A DNA stretch of 64,000 nt from Phlebopus portentosus (GCA_037892935.1 JAYXKI010000006.1:1922001-1986000); one strand, 5' to 3'; shown: positions 44,760-57,680, numbered from the stretch's first letter. The notes: a model not told the origin generated them from the sequence alone. Program-made: numbers and translations.

Positions 44760-46981
44760 ATGACCGACATCCATCTCGACACCTCTTGGTGTCCTGTATG
44801 CGAATGCGAAATACCACCAAGGCGGTTGCAGGTTCCTGTACCACCACCACTTACTGCTGCCCTCACCTCGGGTGCCGCTGTCAAGAGCAGCATGACCACT
44901 CGAGGGAAGAACGGCACCATCAAGGCGCGTTCAGGCCTCGTCCAGGGCACCGGCCGCACCCGCCCCGCTCTCAACCGCGCCAACTCGACGAGGGGCAAAG
45001 TCTCTCAAGTCGTCGTGGAGGAGCCCGTACGAACGCGGACAGTCATCGATCCCGAACCAACTCCTTTGTACTGCAGTGAGGAATGCAGGATGAGGGACCT
45101 TGAGGACTCATGGCCCGTTGTTCAACCATCAGCCCACGCTGTGCTGGATGCCCCCCTTCGCGACGACCGTCCCGAGTGCGGCTGGATGCACACCCTTCTC
45201 AGATTAATCCTGCTTGCGCCTCCCCTCCCCCACCCAGCCCGACGTTGCCGCCAGTGCCACCAAACTCGTTGCGGATACCGATGAACTTCAAGTCACGCGA
45301 GGGCGAACTCAGTCCCAGCGATCTGAGTGCATTTATCCAGGAGGCTGACGAACACTCTGACTCATCGAGCGCAACCGGCACGAGTTTTACCGCTTCCGAT
45401 CGGTCGCCGATCGAGGAGTTCGATATAAATGATAACTCAAATCTCTACACCGATCCGCAACCACCACCATTAATGCCTTTGCCTCTGCACCCTCATCGAC
45501 CAAGTGCACCCGTCGCGCGACCGGGAGCAAACCGCAATTATAGCGAAGCACTGAAGTATGACAGAGGGGTCATGATGACCGCCAAGCGCTTACAAGAGAT
45601 GATTGCGTCGGATGCTATGGATGATGAGCGGACACGTGCGGAGAAGAGGGAGAGGGAAGAGAAGCAGAGGAAGGAGACGGAGCGCTTGCGGAGGTGGGAT
45701 TTCACTGGCGAGATGTCGCGCTCGAGTAGCAATGATCGGGAGAAGAAGAAGAAGAAGGAAGAAGGACAGAAATTTGATCCGCTGCGATGGACCGAGGTGA
45801 TTTACCAATACAACGCGACGACGTCGTCCAACCCATCCCCGGCTTCTCCAGGGATTCCTTCCACTCACCGACGTGCATCAGATACGGAGCGTTCGAAAGT
45901 GGTTGTTCGGGCACCGGATGCGCCGAATCGCACTCAGAGTGCACTCGAACTGTACGCGAAGTACCCACTCTTCGTTCATTCTGCTTCCGGAAACGCGAGC
46001 GGGAAGGCGACCAAATCTAGTGCGTCGCTAGCGACGAGTTACGCACCCGCGTATGGAATTACCGCCGCCTCATCATCGAATTCCGTGAGGAGCTCTGCAA
46101 CGAGCGGTGTTACGGCGAGGACGCCGGGTGCGAGTGCATTGACACTGCCTGGCGTAGACCCGGAGTTGTACGCCGGCAAACGACTTGCTGGACCCCGTCG
46201 GCAGATCGCGGAAGGTCTGGAAGGGAAGCTGTGCCTGCCTGATGTTCTCCTGCGTCCACCGACCGCTCAATTGAGCAGCTCGCTGCCCTCTGGCTCCGAC
46301 CCGCGGGCACCTCGTTCCTCGACAGGGGTGATGAGGCGAAGCGGAAGCGAGGCGAGCGTGTCGGGCAAGAAGAGTGGGAGGAGCGCGAGTACTCTGGGTG
46401 CGGTGAGGGAGAGTGAGGAGATGGAGAATGGGGTTTGGCGCTGTCAGGAAGAGGGTAGCGAGGACTCGCGGAGTAGTGCTACCCGTTCGAGTACCAGCGA
46501 GCGTGAGTGGCGTGGAAGAGACAAGAAGGGAAAGAGCCGGGCGAGCAGTAGCGGGAAGGAGAGGTCTGTCGTTGAGGGTGAGTTTTTTTTCTCCTCTTAT
46601 CTTCGTCTCTTGAGGATGGGAGCTGATAATTGCGTAGCTGCACCTACAGCTTGGAACTACGACAGTAGGGGCCCGCTCTTCGATGCGGTGCCTCCGCTAC
46701 CGGAGACGCGAATACGCTTCGAAGAATTTTTCGTCCCCGACCCCCTCCCCAGCGAAGACCCTCCCGCAACCACATTCGAGAACGAGCACGTCGGCCGTTA
46801 CATAAAGATTTCTACATTGCACAAGCGCGACAACGAGCTCTCTCGGCGACCGATTCGGGAACTGGGGAGAAGGCGGGGACAGCACGAGGGGCGCACGGGC
46901 TGGTGGATCGAGAAGGAGTGGGAGGTCCGGGCTATCCCTGAGCGCAAGAAGCTCTTCCTGTTCGGTGGTGCGAAGGTTTAG
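44760..46981 (+). CDS. Protein with N-terminal Ecl1-like zinc motif and long disordered tail
   Basis: Proposed exons 44760-45140, 45203-46577 and 46638-46981, giving 699 aa. An alternative first donor at 45117 also keeps frame. The second intron is 60 bp (GTGAGT...GCGTAG). The N-terminus has SWCPVCECEIPPRR (Cys11, Cys14, Cys16) and, after a ~85-residue insert, YCSEECRMRD (Cys105, Cys109). This is the pairing seen in Ecl1-type zinc-binding proteins, small fungal factors that extend chronological lifespan in fission yeast. Here the motif is fused to nearly 600 residues that are mostly disordered, with a charged helix (ERTRAEKREREEKQRKETERLRR) and a more ordered Glu/Phe-rich end (FEEFFVPDPLPSEDPP, GRYIKISTLHKRD). 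Family assignment rests on the two Cys motifs only. The gene stands alone between two gene deserts. Confidence 0.7.
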
Positions 46982-49900
46982 GCAGCCTTCCTCGATGTTA
47001 GCGCGCACGCGTACGATCGCCATACCTGTTCGTCATCCATTCGCATTCGCTTCGTATCGCATGAAAGCAGGGCGCACCAAACAAAAACCTGTGTTAATAC
47101 TTGTATCGATAATTGTACATCACATTTCATCCTCGCTAGTTCCTCTCGTCTCGTCTCTCACCACAACGCATATACGGAACATACGCCCTTCGGCTTATTG
47201 GATACCCTACTGTGCATATCATATAACTCTCGGACCGTGGATCACCCGTTACCTCGACTCGACCTCGCCTCCGCTGCCTCCCCGCCCGTTACCAGGACTT
47301 TCTCGAATACCCTACTCTACCTTACCCCTCTCCCTAATCGCCTCGCTTGACGAGATGAACGAACGAACCTGCACATCCCTCCTTGTCCGTCCTTCGCATC
47401 TCTCTTTCACCTCGGGATGGATATCTCTCATTTTTTATGTGTTATTTTCCACTGTTCATTAGTCCTTGTTTGTCGTTCTGTCCTCGATATCCCTTCCAAC
47501 TTACCTTCTCTCTCTTTCTTTAATGAGAGGTGGGATGGTGTGTCTCGAGGTGCTTTGATTGGATTTCTTTCTTACTTTGCTCGAATGTGCTCTTTTTTTC
47601 TTGTGTACTATCAAGTTACCCTTACCTTACCCGTCGACGAGGCGAGGTTTGGTACGTTCTTTCACGCCGATTTACGATATGATCCTGCTGCTTCGTACTA
47701 GTACTAGTTTTCTTCTTCCTTTTTTTTTTTCCTCTTACGAGTTTTCTCTCGTGTGTGTGCGGGTGACGGGTTATGAACTCGAACTTTCTCTTCTCTTTCT
47801 GTGTTCTTCTTTTCTGTTTTTCTCCTTGTCTTCTTACTGCAACGCAATGCAACGTAACGCAACGCATTGGGGGGTTTAAAGCCTCTGTTCAAATTTGCAC
47901 AATCGATATATCAATCATTATTGCTGCTACTCCCCATTTTCTTTTTTTTTTTTTTTTTTTAATATATATATCGGGGCATTGTTTGTTTCGTGTAACGTCG
48001 TACATATATCTGTCTTTGCAATTGATACTTGAATCAACAAATGGATTTTCTGTTTTCTCTTTGTTTCGATTTGGTGTGATTTGATTTGATTTGATTTGAT
48101 GTGTGATTTGATGATACTGATACTCGAGGTGAGCTCGATGAACGTGTCAGTCAGTCAGTCAGTCAGGTGCATACATGTATGCATCCCTGTGCTTTTCTTT
48201 CTTTCTTGCACTTGCGTGCTTTCTCGTGTGTCTCGTTTGACTCGTGCGCACTGGATTTTTCTCGGAGCTTTTTTCATTGATTAAGAACTCATTGATTTCG
48301 CTGATTTAGCTGATTTCGATTTAGCTGATTTCATGGATTTCATGTGTTCATGTGTTTATGTTCATGTTCATGCCCGAGTCCGAATCGCGTGTAAAGTACG
48401 TACAGTAAACCAAACCACGATTGATTTCCGGCCGGGCTGATCATTCGCATCGCATCGCATCGCATCGCATTGAAATACTGAAATATATACTTTTTCGAGC
48501 GAGTAGAGATGAATGATGAATGGAGTGGAGTGTTGTGTTGTGGTATCGGAGGAAGTCGGGCACGGTACAGTAGGTCACGAGGTGTCATGTGAGTTTCTCT
48601 CCGTAATCGGGATTCGCGTACGTAGGGGTGGGTTTGGTTTCTTACTCAGACAGAAGACGACTGATGACTGACTCGGAGGGCGAGAGACGAGACGAGACGA
48701 GACGGAGGAAGAAAATAAAATTCTTTTCTTGTGCGTCGACCGATTTTCCTTCAAGAAGGCAGGTAGGGACACGGGCATCACGGAGTCACGGAGTCACGGA
48801 GACATATACATGTACAGTATACTGGCTTCTTCGACACGATGGAGTTCATGCGTATACGTTGGGCAGTACCAGTTCATTCAACCGTTCATTTCATTTATTT
48901 GACTGGAATCATTTCATCAAAAAAAAAAAAAAAAAAAGGCAGGGGAATTAATTTGAATCCTATCCTATCCTTTTGAAAGCCAGTGCTAGGCTAGGTAGGA
49001 GGGGGGGGACGCGATTTTCTCAAGAGCGCTCGCTCGGAGGAACGCCCCTACCCTACCCTAAAAATGTTTTACTTATTGCCTGTTAGTATTCTGTATCTGC
49101 AGTTGACTGGACTCTTGCTCTTAGTCGGGGGCTTAGCTATTTATTTAACGCGAATGAACCGGTCCTCCGGGATTTTCGGGGCGCTCATATGCATCCATGC
49201 ATCCACGCGCACGTGCTCACGCCGCGGCCCGACCCCGGCTCCCGTCTTCTTGCCTAGCTAGCCCGCTTGAAACACGGAGAAACTGCTCTAAGTATGTGCT
49301 GAGCTGAGCCGAGCGAAGAGAAGAAAAGAAAACTTGCGTCGGGCGCAAAAAGAAGTGTATGCATATGCATATGCATACGTGCCTTGTGTGGAGTGCTTTG
49401 AAAAATGACTTTGAGCTAAGGACTTCTCGGAGGCCGGCTGGAATCGAGGCGCAGCGTATGGGCATATGGGCATATGGCGTATGGCGTGTGAAAAGGGGTG
49501 AAGGAAGGAAGTGTGTTCTTCACCGACACCGACACCGACACAGCAGCTAGACGGGAAAAGAAAAGAAAAGAAAAGAAAAGAAAAGAAAAGAAAAGAAAAG
49601 AAAAGAAAAGAAAAGAAAAGAAAAGAAAAGAAAAGAAAATAGTCTCTGGTTGGAATAAAAGAAATAAAGCAGGGTGGAAGAAGAAGGAACTCCGAATCGG
49701 ATGAATGGATTGCTCATCTTTTCTTGTTGAGGGCGACGATGGCGCCACGCCGGTGAACAACACAGTTCTTGTTGGCACGTGAACTGTGAAGACGCACGAA
49801 TACACACACGATCGGCCGGCCGATGGGGTTGTAAGAAAGAAAGAAAGGCCAGTGGAAATGTTTTGGTTCCGTCGGTGTCAAAGGGGCTTCGCTCTCTAAT

Positions 49901-51365
49901 GAATGAATGCTTAGCTCACCATATGCTACACTCTAGTACTGTACTGTAATGCATAGCAATAAAGACGGCGAGTAAGACAAATTGGTACTTGTGGTGCGCC
50001 CTTTCGTTCCTTTTGTTCGTGCTCTTCTTCATCGGGCGGGAGAGTTGATTGGTCCAACCCTACTCCTATGTATGCATGCACACAATGATTGTTTGCTTTG
50101 CATTGCTTTGCATTGGCTCGATGGCGTAGACAAATAGGATGGAAGGAAGGGGGAGGTTGACTCAGGGGTAGTAAGGAGACAAGAGCAATGGAACGGAACG
50201 AAAAGCGCTACAAAGGCGTTTGAACAATGGCAAATGGCAACTAACTAATGGTAAATGGAAATAGATCGGTATGGTATGCAGGTCGCCTAGGAAGCCTCCA
50301 TTACATACAACCCAACCTCTTGTTATTATTATTATTATTATTGTCATTGGCTCAATTGGCTCGATTTGAATTACCGTCGAGTCCGATTAATGAAAGACGC
50401 GTTGAGTCTTGACGTGCAGTCGTTCCTGTTAGCGTTAGGATTACTATGACAGAGAAAGAAATACGGAGGAACAGGAAGGAAGGCACGAGGCTGCATGCAA
50501 TGATTATACAGTATGCAGCGCGCACGATGGCCCGGCGTCCCTGAGAATCGAATCGGCGGAAGCAGAAACGGAACAGAGAACAGAAAAGAATCACTCAACG
50601 TATGTACTATACTGTCATCCGATCTTGGTCGTTCTTCTATTCTGTTCTGTCCTGTGCGGCGTTAAGGATTGTATACACTCGTAGTAGTAGTACTTGCCGG
50701 ACGTGGACGCTCGTCCCGATGTTGATGCCGACTGGCGCAGACCGTGCTATGAGTTACGCCCGACGATGATTGGGTGCGGCGAATACGGGGATATAAGCTT
50801 CTGACAGCACTACATAGTAGACTAGTGGACATGTCGAGATGTCAATGTTAATTTCTACAAATGTCAGGCCCGGGGGGTTCGTGGCGTGTGAAGAAGTAGA
50901 AGGCGGCGGGACGAGTCGGGTACTTGAATGGCTTCTCCGGAATTGTGGGGAAGCTGAGTACGATGGAAGACGTGTCTCTGAGGCCTCGGCCATGCCGAGG
51001 AATAGACAGGCGACAAGACTGGTTAGCGGAGTAGCCGGCTCAAAGTCCGCAGCAATCGTGGGTTGGGGAAGCTGGAGGGAAGACCGGAGTGTTCTGTGCT
51101 GGAAAGAGTGCTGCTTTCGGAGTCTTAGAACGATCCTGATGACTTTTCGTCGCAGCAATACCGAGGCAATGAACGGTGCTGGTGAAGGAAGAAAGTCCTA
51201 AGGAGGATCGACGCGAGATTGGGACCAGTACTGATCGGTGATCGACGCGTGCCGTAAATTTAAATTCGCATGCTTCACGCGTCGTTCGCGTTGAACGAGC
51301 ATCGAAGCTCATCGAAATACCTGTAGCTCGTCTTCTCCTTCCTGGTAGACCTATACTTCTATCCA
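46982..51365. other. 4.4-kb gene desert with dense microsatellites
   Basis: No supported gene. Contains T20 at 47941-47960, (GATTT)n at 48078-48100, (CAGT)5 at 48147-48166, (CGCAT)5 at 48446-48470, A18 near 48920, the long (AAAAG)n listed separately and (TTA)n near 50321-50343. Overlapping ORFs at 50754-51201 on both strands could be the leader or promoter of the CHY gene and are not called. Confidence 0.55.
49555..49639 (+). repeat. (AAAAG)17 polypurine microsatellite
   Basis: About 17 perfect AAAAG units in 85 bp, the longest simple repeat in the window. Confidence 0.95.
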
Positions 51366-51999
51366 ATGTGGTGAGTCCTGATCTGGTATATCCGTCCAGC
51401 CTCGTCAATCAATCAACCAAACCCACCTCCCGCCCATCTCACCCTCACAGCAAACACATCCTAAACGCCCAAGTCGCCATCCGCGCGCCCTGCTGCCGGC
51501 AGTGGTACGACTGCGCGGAGTGCCACGCCGAGCAGCAAGGCCAGACGCACAAGCTCGCGAAGACGATGGAGATGGCGTTCCTGTGCAAGAAGTGCCGCCG
51601 GGCGTTCAGGAAGGACATGAGCGCGTACGAGGAGAGCGACGAGTATTGTCCATATTGCGATAATCATTATGTGCGTGTGTGTTCTAGATCTTTAGAGGGA
51701 TGTATGTTGGCGGTAATAGGGTTGTGTTTCTGATGGTGCGCGTATTTTTTTATTGTTTTTTTCGTATGTATGTACAGGTGCTTCCGGCGGAGACACCCCA
51801 AGAGCCTGTACTGGCCGTCCCAATAGATGACGTGCGGAAAGATTCTCGGTAAGGTTCATTTCTCCTCATCTTGCGTCTGTCCATTCCCATTCATCCTCAT
51901 CTGTTCTGTACGTTTAGAATGCTACAAGACGAGCGAGCTCCTCCAGGTCAAGGACCGACTCCGACAGAAGACGAGCTCGCGGAGTTACTGGATGGCTAG
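51366..51999 (+). CDS. CHY-type zinc finger protein
   Basis: Four exons: 51366-51370, 51451-51670, 51778-51848 and 51918-51999, giving 125 aa. The first coding exon is only five bases (ATG TG). It is required because the conserved start M-C-K-H-I-L-N-A-Q-V needs the Cys codon completed across the intron, and the frame upstream of the splice is closed. The CHY domain is nearly the whole protein: CKH at the start, CC at about 16-17, CAECH at about 23-27, CKKC at about 47-50, and EYCPYCDNHYV. Small CHY proteins of this size occur across fungi; one yeast relative (Hot13) helps recycle a mitochondrial intermembrane-space import receptor. Whether this one shares that role is inference. The C-terminal tail is short and acidic (PTEDELAELLDG). 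Confidence 0.9.
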
Positions 52000-52293
52000 C
52001 ATTAATATTCAAACCGATCGTACTTTCTTTACTTCCTGTCTTTCATCGCTCTACATGACTCACTTGTGCCGCTGTGTCACCGCTATTTTTCCAATGTTCT
52101 TGCTTTTCCCCCTTACCCTCGGCTTTGTCGTCGGGATTTGTATCGATATATATTTTTTCTCTCGGAGTAACGGAACGGAAGAGACGTGCTGGCTTTCTTC
52201 GGATATTTGGATTGCGTATACTTCGTCATCGCGGGGCGGCCGCTAGAAGGCTTCGAACAGCGGAATGAAGACATACTGGAAAGGCTACTCGAA

Positions 52294-52589
52294 CATCTGT
52301 CTCGGCTAAAGGTGAGTTTTTACAGATATACTTTCCTAAATTTGAATGCATTGACAAACAAAATAAACCCCTACGTCCTCCGTTCGTTTCATTAGTAATG
52401 GCAATTCCGTTTCGGAAGCAGATGGGAAAATGGACTCTTACTCACGGATGGGACCATCTGTCTCGGCTAAGTTTCTAAATTAATTATTTTCGTTCGAATA
52501 TAATTGGTGAGTAGTTTTACAGATATCGCAATATACTCTTTCTTTAACACTAAAAAGTTTTGAATGCATTGACAAACAAAATAAACCCC
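52294..52589 (+). repeat. Imperfect direct repeat
   Basis: CATCTGTCTCGGCTAA occurs at 52294-52309 and 52455-52470. A 31-base segment starting TTTGAATGCATTGACAAAC is identical at 52341-52371 and 52559-52589. The second unit carries about 55 extra bases between the two conserved parts. Confidence 0.75.
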
Positions 52590-55500
52590 GAATTCGTCAT
52601 ACGTCCTGCGTATTAATATATATTGGCGGGGTATAGGCTAAACTTCAATCAAGGTTTGGATAAGAAGTACTTCAAGTGGTTCTTCGGAGGCTAGAAACGT
52701 CATCGATGGTCATGCCTGTCCCGATCCCGATTCATTAATATCAGACCAGTACTGTTGCATGCTTGTCCGGCATGTTCGTCTCGTGTCTCGGTAAGATGGC
52801 GGTTAACACAGGTAGAATCGGAGATAGATATACAGCGAGCGTACGCGTGACACGGACACGGACACGGACACGGACACGCACGAAGACGGGCTGTTCATGC
52901 ATCTGAATGTACTGTACGTACGTACGTCAATCGGAAGCCGGCGCGCTTCGAGTCGGTGCTTGTCGTTACTTAACGTACCTTGTCCTGCTCCTGCTCCTGC
53001 CAGCTCAGCAGGCAACCGAATTACTCATATCGTCTATTCGTGTTATCTACGTCCGCTGTGCTTCTTGACGTGGACGTTGGACAATCTTATGGCCGTCCGT
53101 CCACACGCCCAAGGCACGTCGGGGCTTTCATTCATTGATATAGAGCGGTGCATCGGTCCGTTTCTTCTTCTTTCCCTTTGGACGTACAGATGCGCGTGTG
53201 TAGGACGGTCGTATGTCCGTTTCGAACCGTTCTCATTCCTCGCGCCGCCCGGAGGAACTTCGGTCTCTTCGAACCTCTTCGCTACAGTGTAGCTGAATTG
53301 CCTTTCTCTTTTTTTTGTTAGGTTTGCATTTATTCACCGGCCCACCTTCGGGAGCTGTCTCGGGGTTTATCTGGCTGGACTCAATTCAAATCCGCGTGTA
53401 GTTCTTCTTGTCGCAATTCGGGGTCGAGACTTCGAAAGCATCGGATATAGCAGTATACTTGTCCTTGAGTACAAGTCAGAAGTCAGTCAAGTCAAGTAAA
53501 AAGCCCCGTGAGTGTATTACTATTGATACGTAAGTAAATATTAATAATGCGGGAAGCTTCTTCTTCATAAAGGAGTCGAGTGCTTCGAATTCGCCGAGGT
53601 TTGACTTGACTTGTGAAGGTGACGCTGGATGGATGGGAAGAGGCCTTCCCGTCTCGGAGGATTGAAGGCTGGTAAGAAGTCGGGCTCGGAAAGTCGGTCC
53701 AGCCCCCCAGGAAAACGGGGCGAGGAACTCTTTCGGGGAAAGTACCACTTACTATTAATATTGTGATCGATCATTAACTTCTGGCTGAAAGTGGAATGAA
53801 TAATTGAGAGAAAGTGATGGGAAGGAAGTGGATCGTGATAATTAATTGAATATCGCACACAAATGAAAATTCACATTAGTACTGCGTGCATGTGCGGTTA
53901 CGATACGTGCATGCATGGCACGCCTATGGATTCCCGGATTCCGCTCAGCTGATTCGATTCACAGCAACTGTCACGCTCATCTGCTCACTCGTCCACGTCG
54001 TACCCACCTCCAAGAGAAGTTACGCATGAACATTCATGAGCTTTCACGAACGTTCATTGGTCTTTTGGCCGTCAACTAGCACGGGCACCCTCGGGATGGG
54101 TCGGGACGAAGGCTAAACTTCTATCCAGCCACCTCATTGGCTCATTGGCTCGGCTCACTACCTACCTCCTCTCCGATGTGTCATTGCCTCTTTGATGTGT
54201 TGAGTGAGCCCCTTCTCTCAGGTTCTCGACCCGACCAATCAGCCAATCCAGGCCCCCGATGGAGGAGCGTAAAAGGCAAGGCAATAATGGTTTTCCCCAC
54301 TCCACGTCTTTTCGTGTGGCACGTGGCGCTGGCAGTAGATCGTATCAATATATTCATGCCCTTACTTACTCACCAAGACCAAGAGAAGAGACTCTCGACA
54401 CCCAGGCCTGATATGGAATATGGCCGTTGTTTTTTTTTTGTTTTTGTTTTGTTTTTCTCCGACATGATCGATCGACATGATTAATATTAATGCTAACGAT
54501 CGGGTTCATTCTCGGAGCTCGGAGGCCCGTCTTCTTCTTTGCGTCTTGCGTCATTGATATGTCGATGTTGATCGAGACACGGAGGTTGAGGTTGAGTTGG
54601 GTTTGGTCTGAAGAACATCGTGTATATTCGAATGGTCTGGTAGTGAAAAATCAATTACGGTACAGTAACGATTGGGTGTGCTGTGTGTTTCCAGCAGGAG
54701 CCCTTCCTATTGATTCGTTTTACGCCTTGAGAAGAGAAGCACGAAGAGGATCGTCGTTGGTGTCTACGGTAAATACTTATATTTGAATTGGGCTGATAGC
54801 TTGGGCTTTCTTCTTCCTTGGAGTTCCAGTCCAGTCCAGTCCAGCCTGACCTGAGCTTGACATGGGAAAAGTTAAGAGCGTGAGGAGTATACGCGTGTTT
54901 ATGTCGAGTTTGAGAATGCCTCTAGCTTAGCTTGTACTTCGACGTCGGCACGTACACCCGGTGTACAGTACATGCGAAATTTTGAGAATGTAGCTCGGTG
55001 GTCGCGGGGTTAGTTGATGATTGGCTGCTGCGAGTCGGTGCGTTAACCTTGGACTAGATGACTCTCGGATTTACTCGTTTTGGTATGAGAGACGATACTC
55101 AATGTTCTGTTTAGGGAATAGTAGTGGGAAACAAACGGGACGCGGTTCGCAGAAGCTCACACAGATAGCGTTATCTCAATTCTTGTCAGCAGGACCATCA
55201 CCGCCCCTGCTAGGTTTCTCAAGCTTTGGGGAGAGCAACAAGCGAGCGGGTACGTATCAGAGTTCAAAACTGGAGGAAGAATCCAACGTAAGTACTTTAA
55301 TTTAGGTTGCTTTCACTCTAATTTGGAGTTATCTCCGCTATTTGGCTCTATGGTATACACACCAAGCAAGTCCCAAGAAAGAAGAATTCGATGGCGGTAG
55401 GTATACTCGAGTGTTGTCTCATGTGCCCCATCGAAAAGACAGCCACTCCGCCACTAGTACTCCGATGCTCGCAACTATTGAGAAGGCGTTCCGAGAACCT

Positions 55501-56134
55501 CCTACTGTAAATTAGTCCATCGATGGCTTTTCGAAGCATTTTCCCCAATCGAAGTTGGAATGACTTACGGTAAATCTTATTTGTTTCCCACAGGAATATT
55601 AATGATTATCTTCTCTCTCGATTCGATAGAGAGGTGCTTTCTTGTCTGCAATGTATGCAGTATAACTTCAGATGTATGTACTGTACGTTTCGGCCGCAGG
55701 GATAACTGGTACTAACCCACTTTAAACCCGCATAATCTGCCAGTCCTTCTCGGCGTGGAATTTTGCATGCATGCATGCCAATTCGTTCTCCGCGATAATT
55801 CTTGCTTCGCACTATTGAATAGGCCGGGACTCTCTAGTGCTAACAGCGAGAGCTTTCTCTAGCTGGAATTACGTGTAAGATATGCAAGGTGAGAAGAGGG
55901 GGGGAGTGCGCAAATTTTCACTGTGTTATCGGACTTAACTCTACTTAGCTACATAATCGTTCAGGATTATTAGCACGACTTTGGTCAATCAATCAATCTG
56001 ATTAGACGGCAGTCGACGGGGCTTTTAGTTTTACACAATGAGAAGCAGAGTTGCTCTCTCCGCGCCTATCGAATCACATGCTAATCTCGCAAGATTATCG
56101 CTCCTCATCGGACTTCTGAAAAGCGGAAGTAAAT

Positions 56135-56256
56135 TCCGTTGGATATCGGTCCGATCAGATAATTACTTACTGAACAGGGAGATAGTATGCTTCGGGATGA
56201 TGACTTCTGCTTCCAGATTTCTTCTTGCGGCGACTTGTTTACTCTTCAAGAAGCAA
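56135..56256 (-). repeat. Inverted fragment related to the 27-33 kb tandem unit
   Basis: Read on the minus strand, TGCTTCTTGAAGAGTAAAC and AATTATCTGATCGGACCGAT match, with few changes, sequences at about 28120-28220 (copy A) and 30960-31050 (copy B) on the plus strand. Similarity fades on both sides, so this is a third, older and rearranged copy of part of the unit. Confidence 0.6.
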
Positions 56257-57680
56257 GGCGGTAGTGCTGGTGATTTGGTAGAATTGTATCTGGGACCCGA
56301 CGCGTACGGAGCACGTGTTGGTTGGTTGGTAATAATAGTAAGTACAGGTGGACTTACGCCCGAATTTGTAACGTTCAATGATACGAATGGGTGTAGAGTC
56401 TCTCCGAAACGAAGACTAATCTGTATTCTTGCCTAGTCGGGTGGCCACGGGTAATCTGCCTACGTGTGCACTAGACGCTTTTATATGAATGGCTCGTGGA
56501 TTTGGGATGGTGTTCTTACGTTCTTTGTGAACGTACTGGTCCAGCTAGTGCAATGTAGGTGACGTTTTTGCTACCGTGATGCTTTTAGCAATTTTACTCA
56601 TTCGTAGTTCATCCACCGATGTGCCGCGATCCTCCTGTCTTCCGAAACTTCAGCTAAGGACTAGACTATGCTTTATCTTCGGTACTCCGGCCACCATGAA
56701 CTTACGGGGAACATTAATATCGGTTGCTTGCATCAGATGTGGCTCAGGAGATTTCTATTCTTGGGGTTTTTCTGGCATACTTGCGAGACGACTGGTGAAG
56801 TCTTCCAATTCAGTGGCGACGACGAATTGGGACCATGCATTGAAGCAGCCCTGCACCAGTCTAGAGTCCCCACTAGTCAGCTGGCTGAAATAACTTGACT
56901 CGAAGCGGCTGGTTGAAATGAATCTTCTAGTACAGAGCGTATCAAAAACCGGCCGTAGGACTCGGTGGCGACTCGACAGCACAATTTTCCGCCGTGCTGT
57001 AACTGTGCAGTCCCGCCTTACAGCCCCCCTTCTTATCATGTTTCCGCTCTCGACACTCAAGCTATTTTTGCCTGCGCTAAAGAGACTTCCCAGCCGGTTG
57101 CCGTTAGCAGACTCTGCTGTACAGACAACTTACTATTCTTAGGTCTGCTACGCTACTGAAAGAGCAAGGCACGTTCGAGGCTATTACTGGGTTTAGAGAA
57201 GGTTTGGTTGTCTCGCGGAAAGGGGGCTTCCTCCGAGTATCAGGTAGGATTTGCTATCTCTTCTGCGACTTGCGTCCGTCTCCTGATTTGCACTGCGTCT
57301 GTTCTTCTTAAACTGGATACTCGGCTGCGAGGCCTAGATAGTGGAGAAGCAAGGAGCGGGAGGAGAATTCCTTTTCTCGGGCGCGCGTCTGCCTCTCCCC
57401 CACGCATACATACTTGATCGTCGAGTATCCTGAATGAGTACGAATCTATAGGAGACTTCACTTTGGGATCCAGACTCGAATCCTACCAAGGCATGGCTGG
57501 CTCTATGACGTATTCGGACATGCAACACGCGTCTCAGCGGCTTACATGCATAAACCCATTGCTTTTTTTTTGTGGAAGTTCCGACTGAAGCTAGACTGGT
57601 ATGCTCTGCGTGTCCGCTTTACGTGACTACAATCTGTGTCGCTTGATACTGTATACGTCTCTCTCGTACACATTGCCTGA

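Noticed and set aside
49045..49062. CCCTACCCTACCCTA, considered as interstitial telomere repeat
   Set aside because: Only about three pentamer units and not the TTAGGG/CCCTAA hexamer of fungal telomeres.
49555..49639. Regular array, considered as CRISPR-like
   Set aside because: It is a pentanucleotide microsatellite with no spacers, and the DNA is eukaryotic.
50754..51408. ORFs of 120-134 codons on both strands upstream of the CHY gene
   Set aside because: They overlap each other, and none shows a domain or supported splice structure; more likely promoter/leader DNA.
55021..55305. 94-codon plus-strand ORF
   Set aside because: No recognisable domain, poor start context and no splice support; left as part of the gene-poor region.
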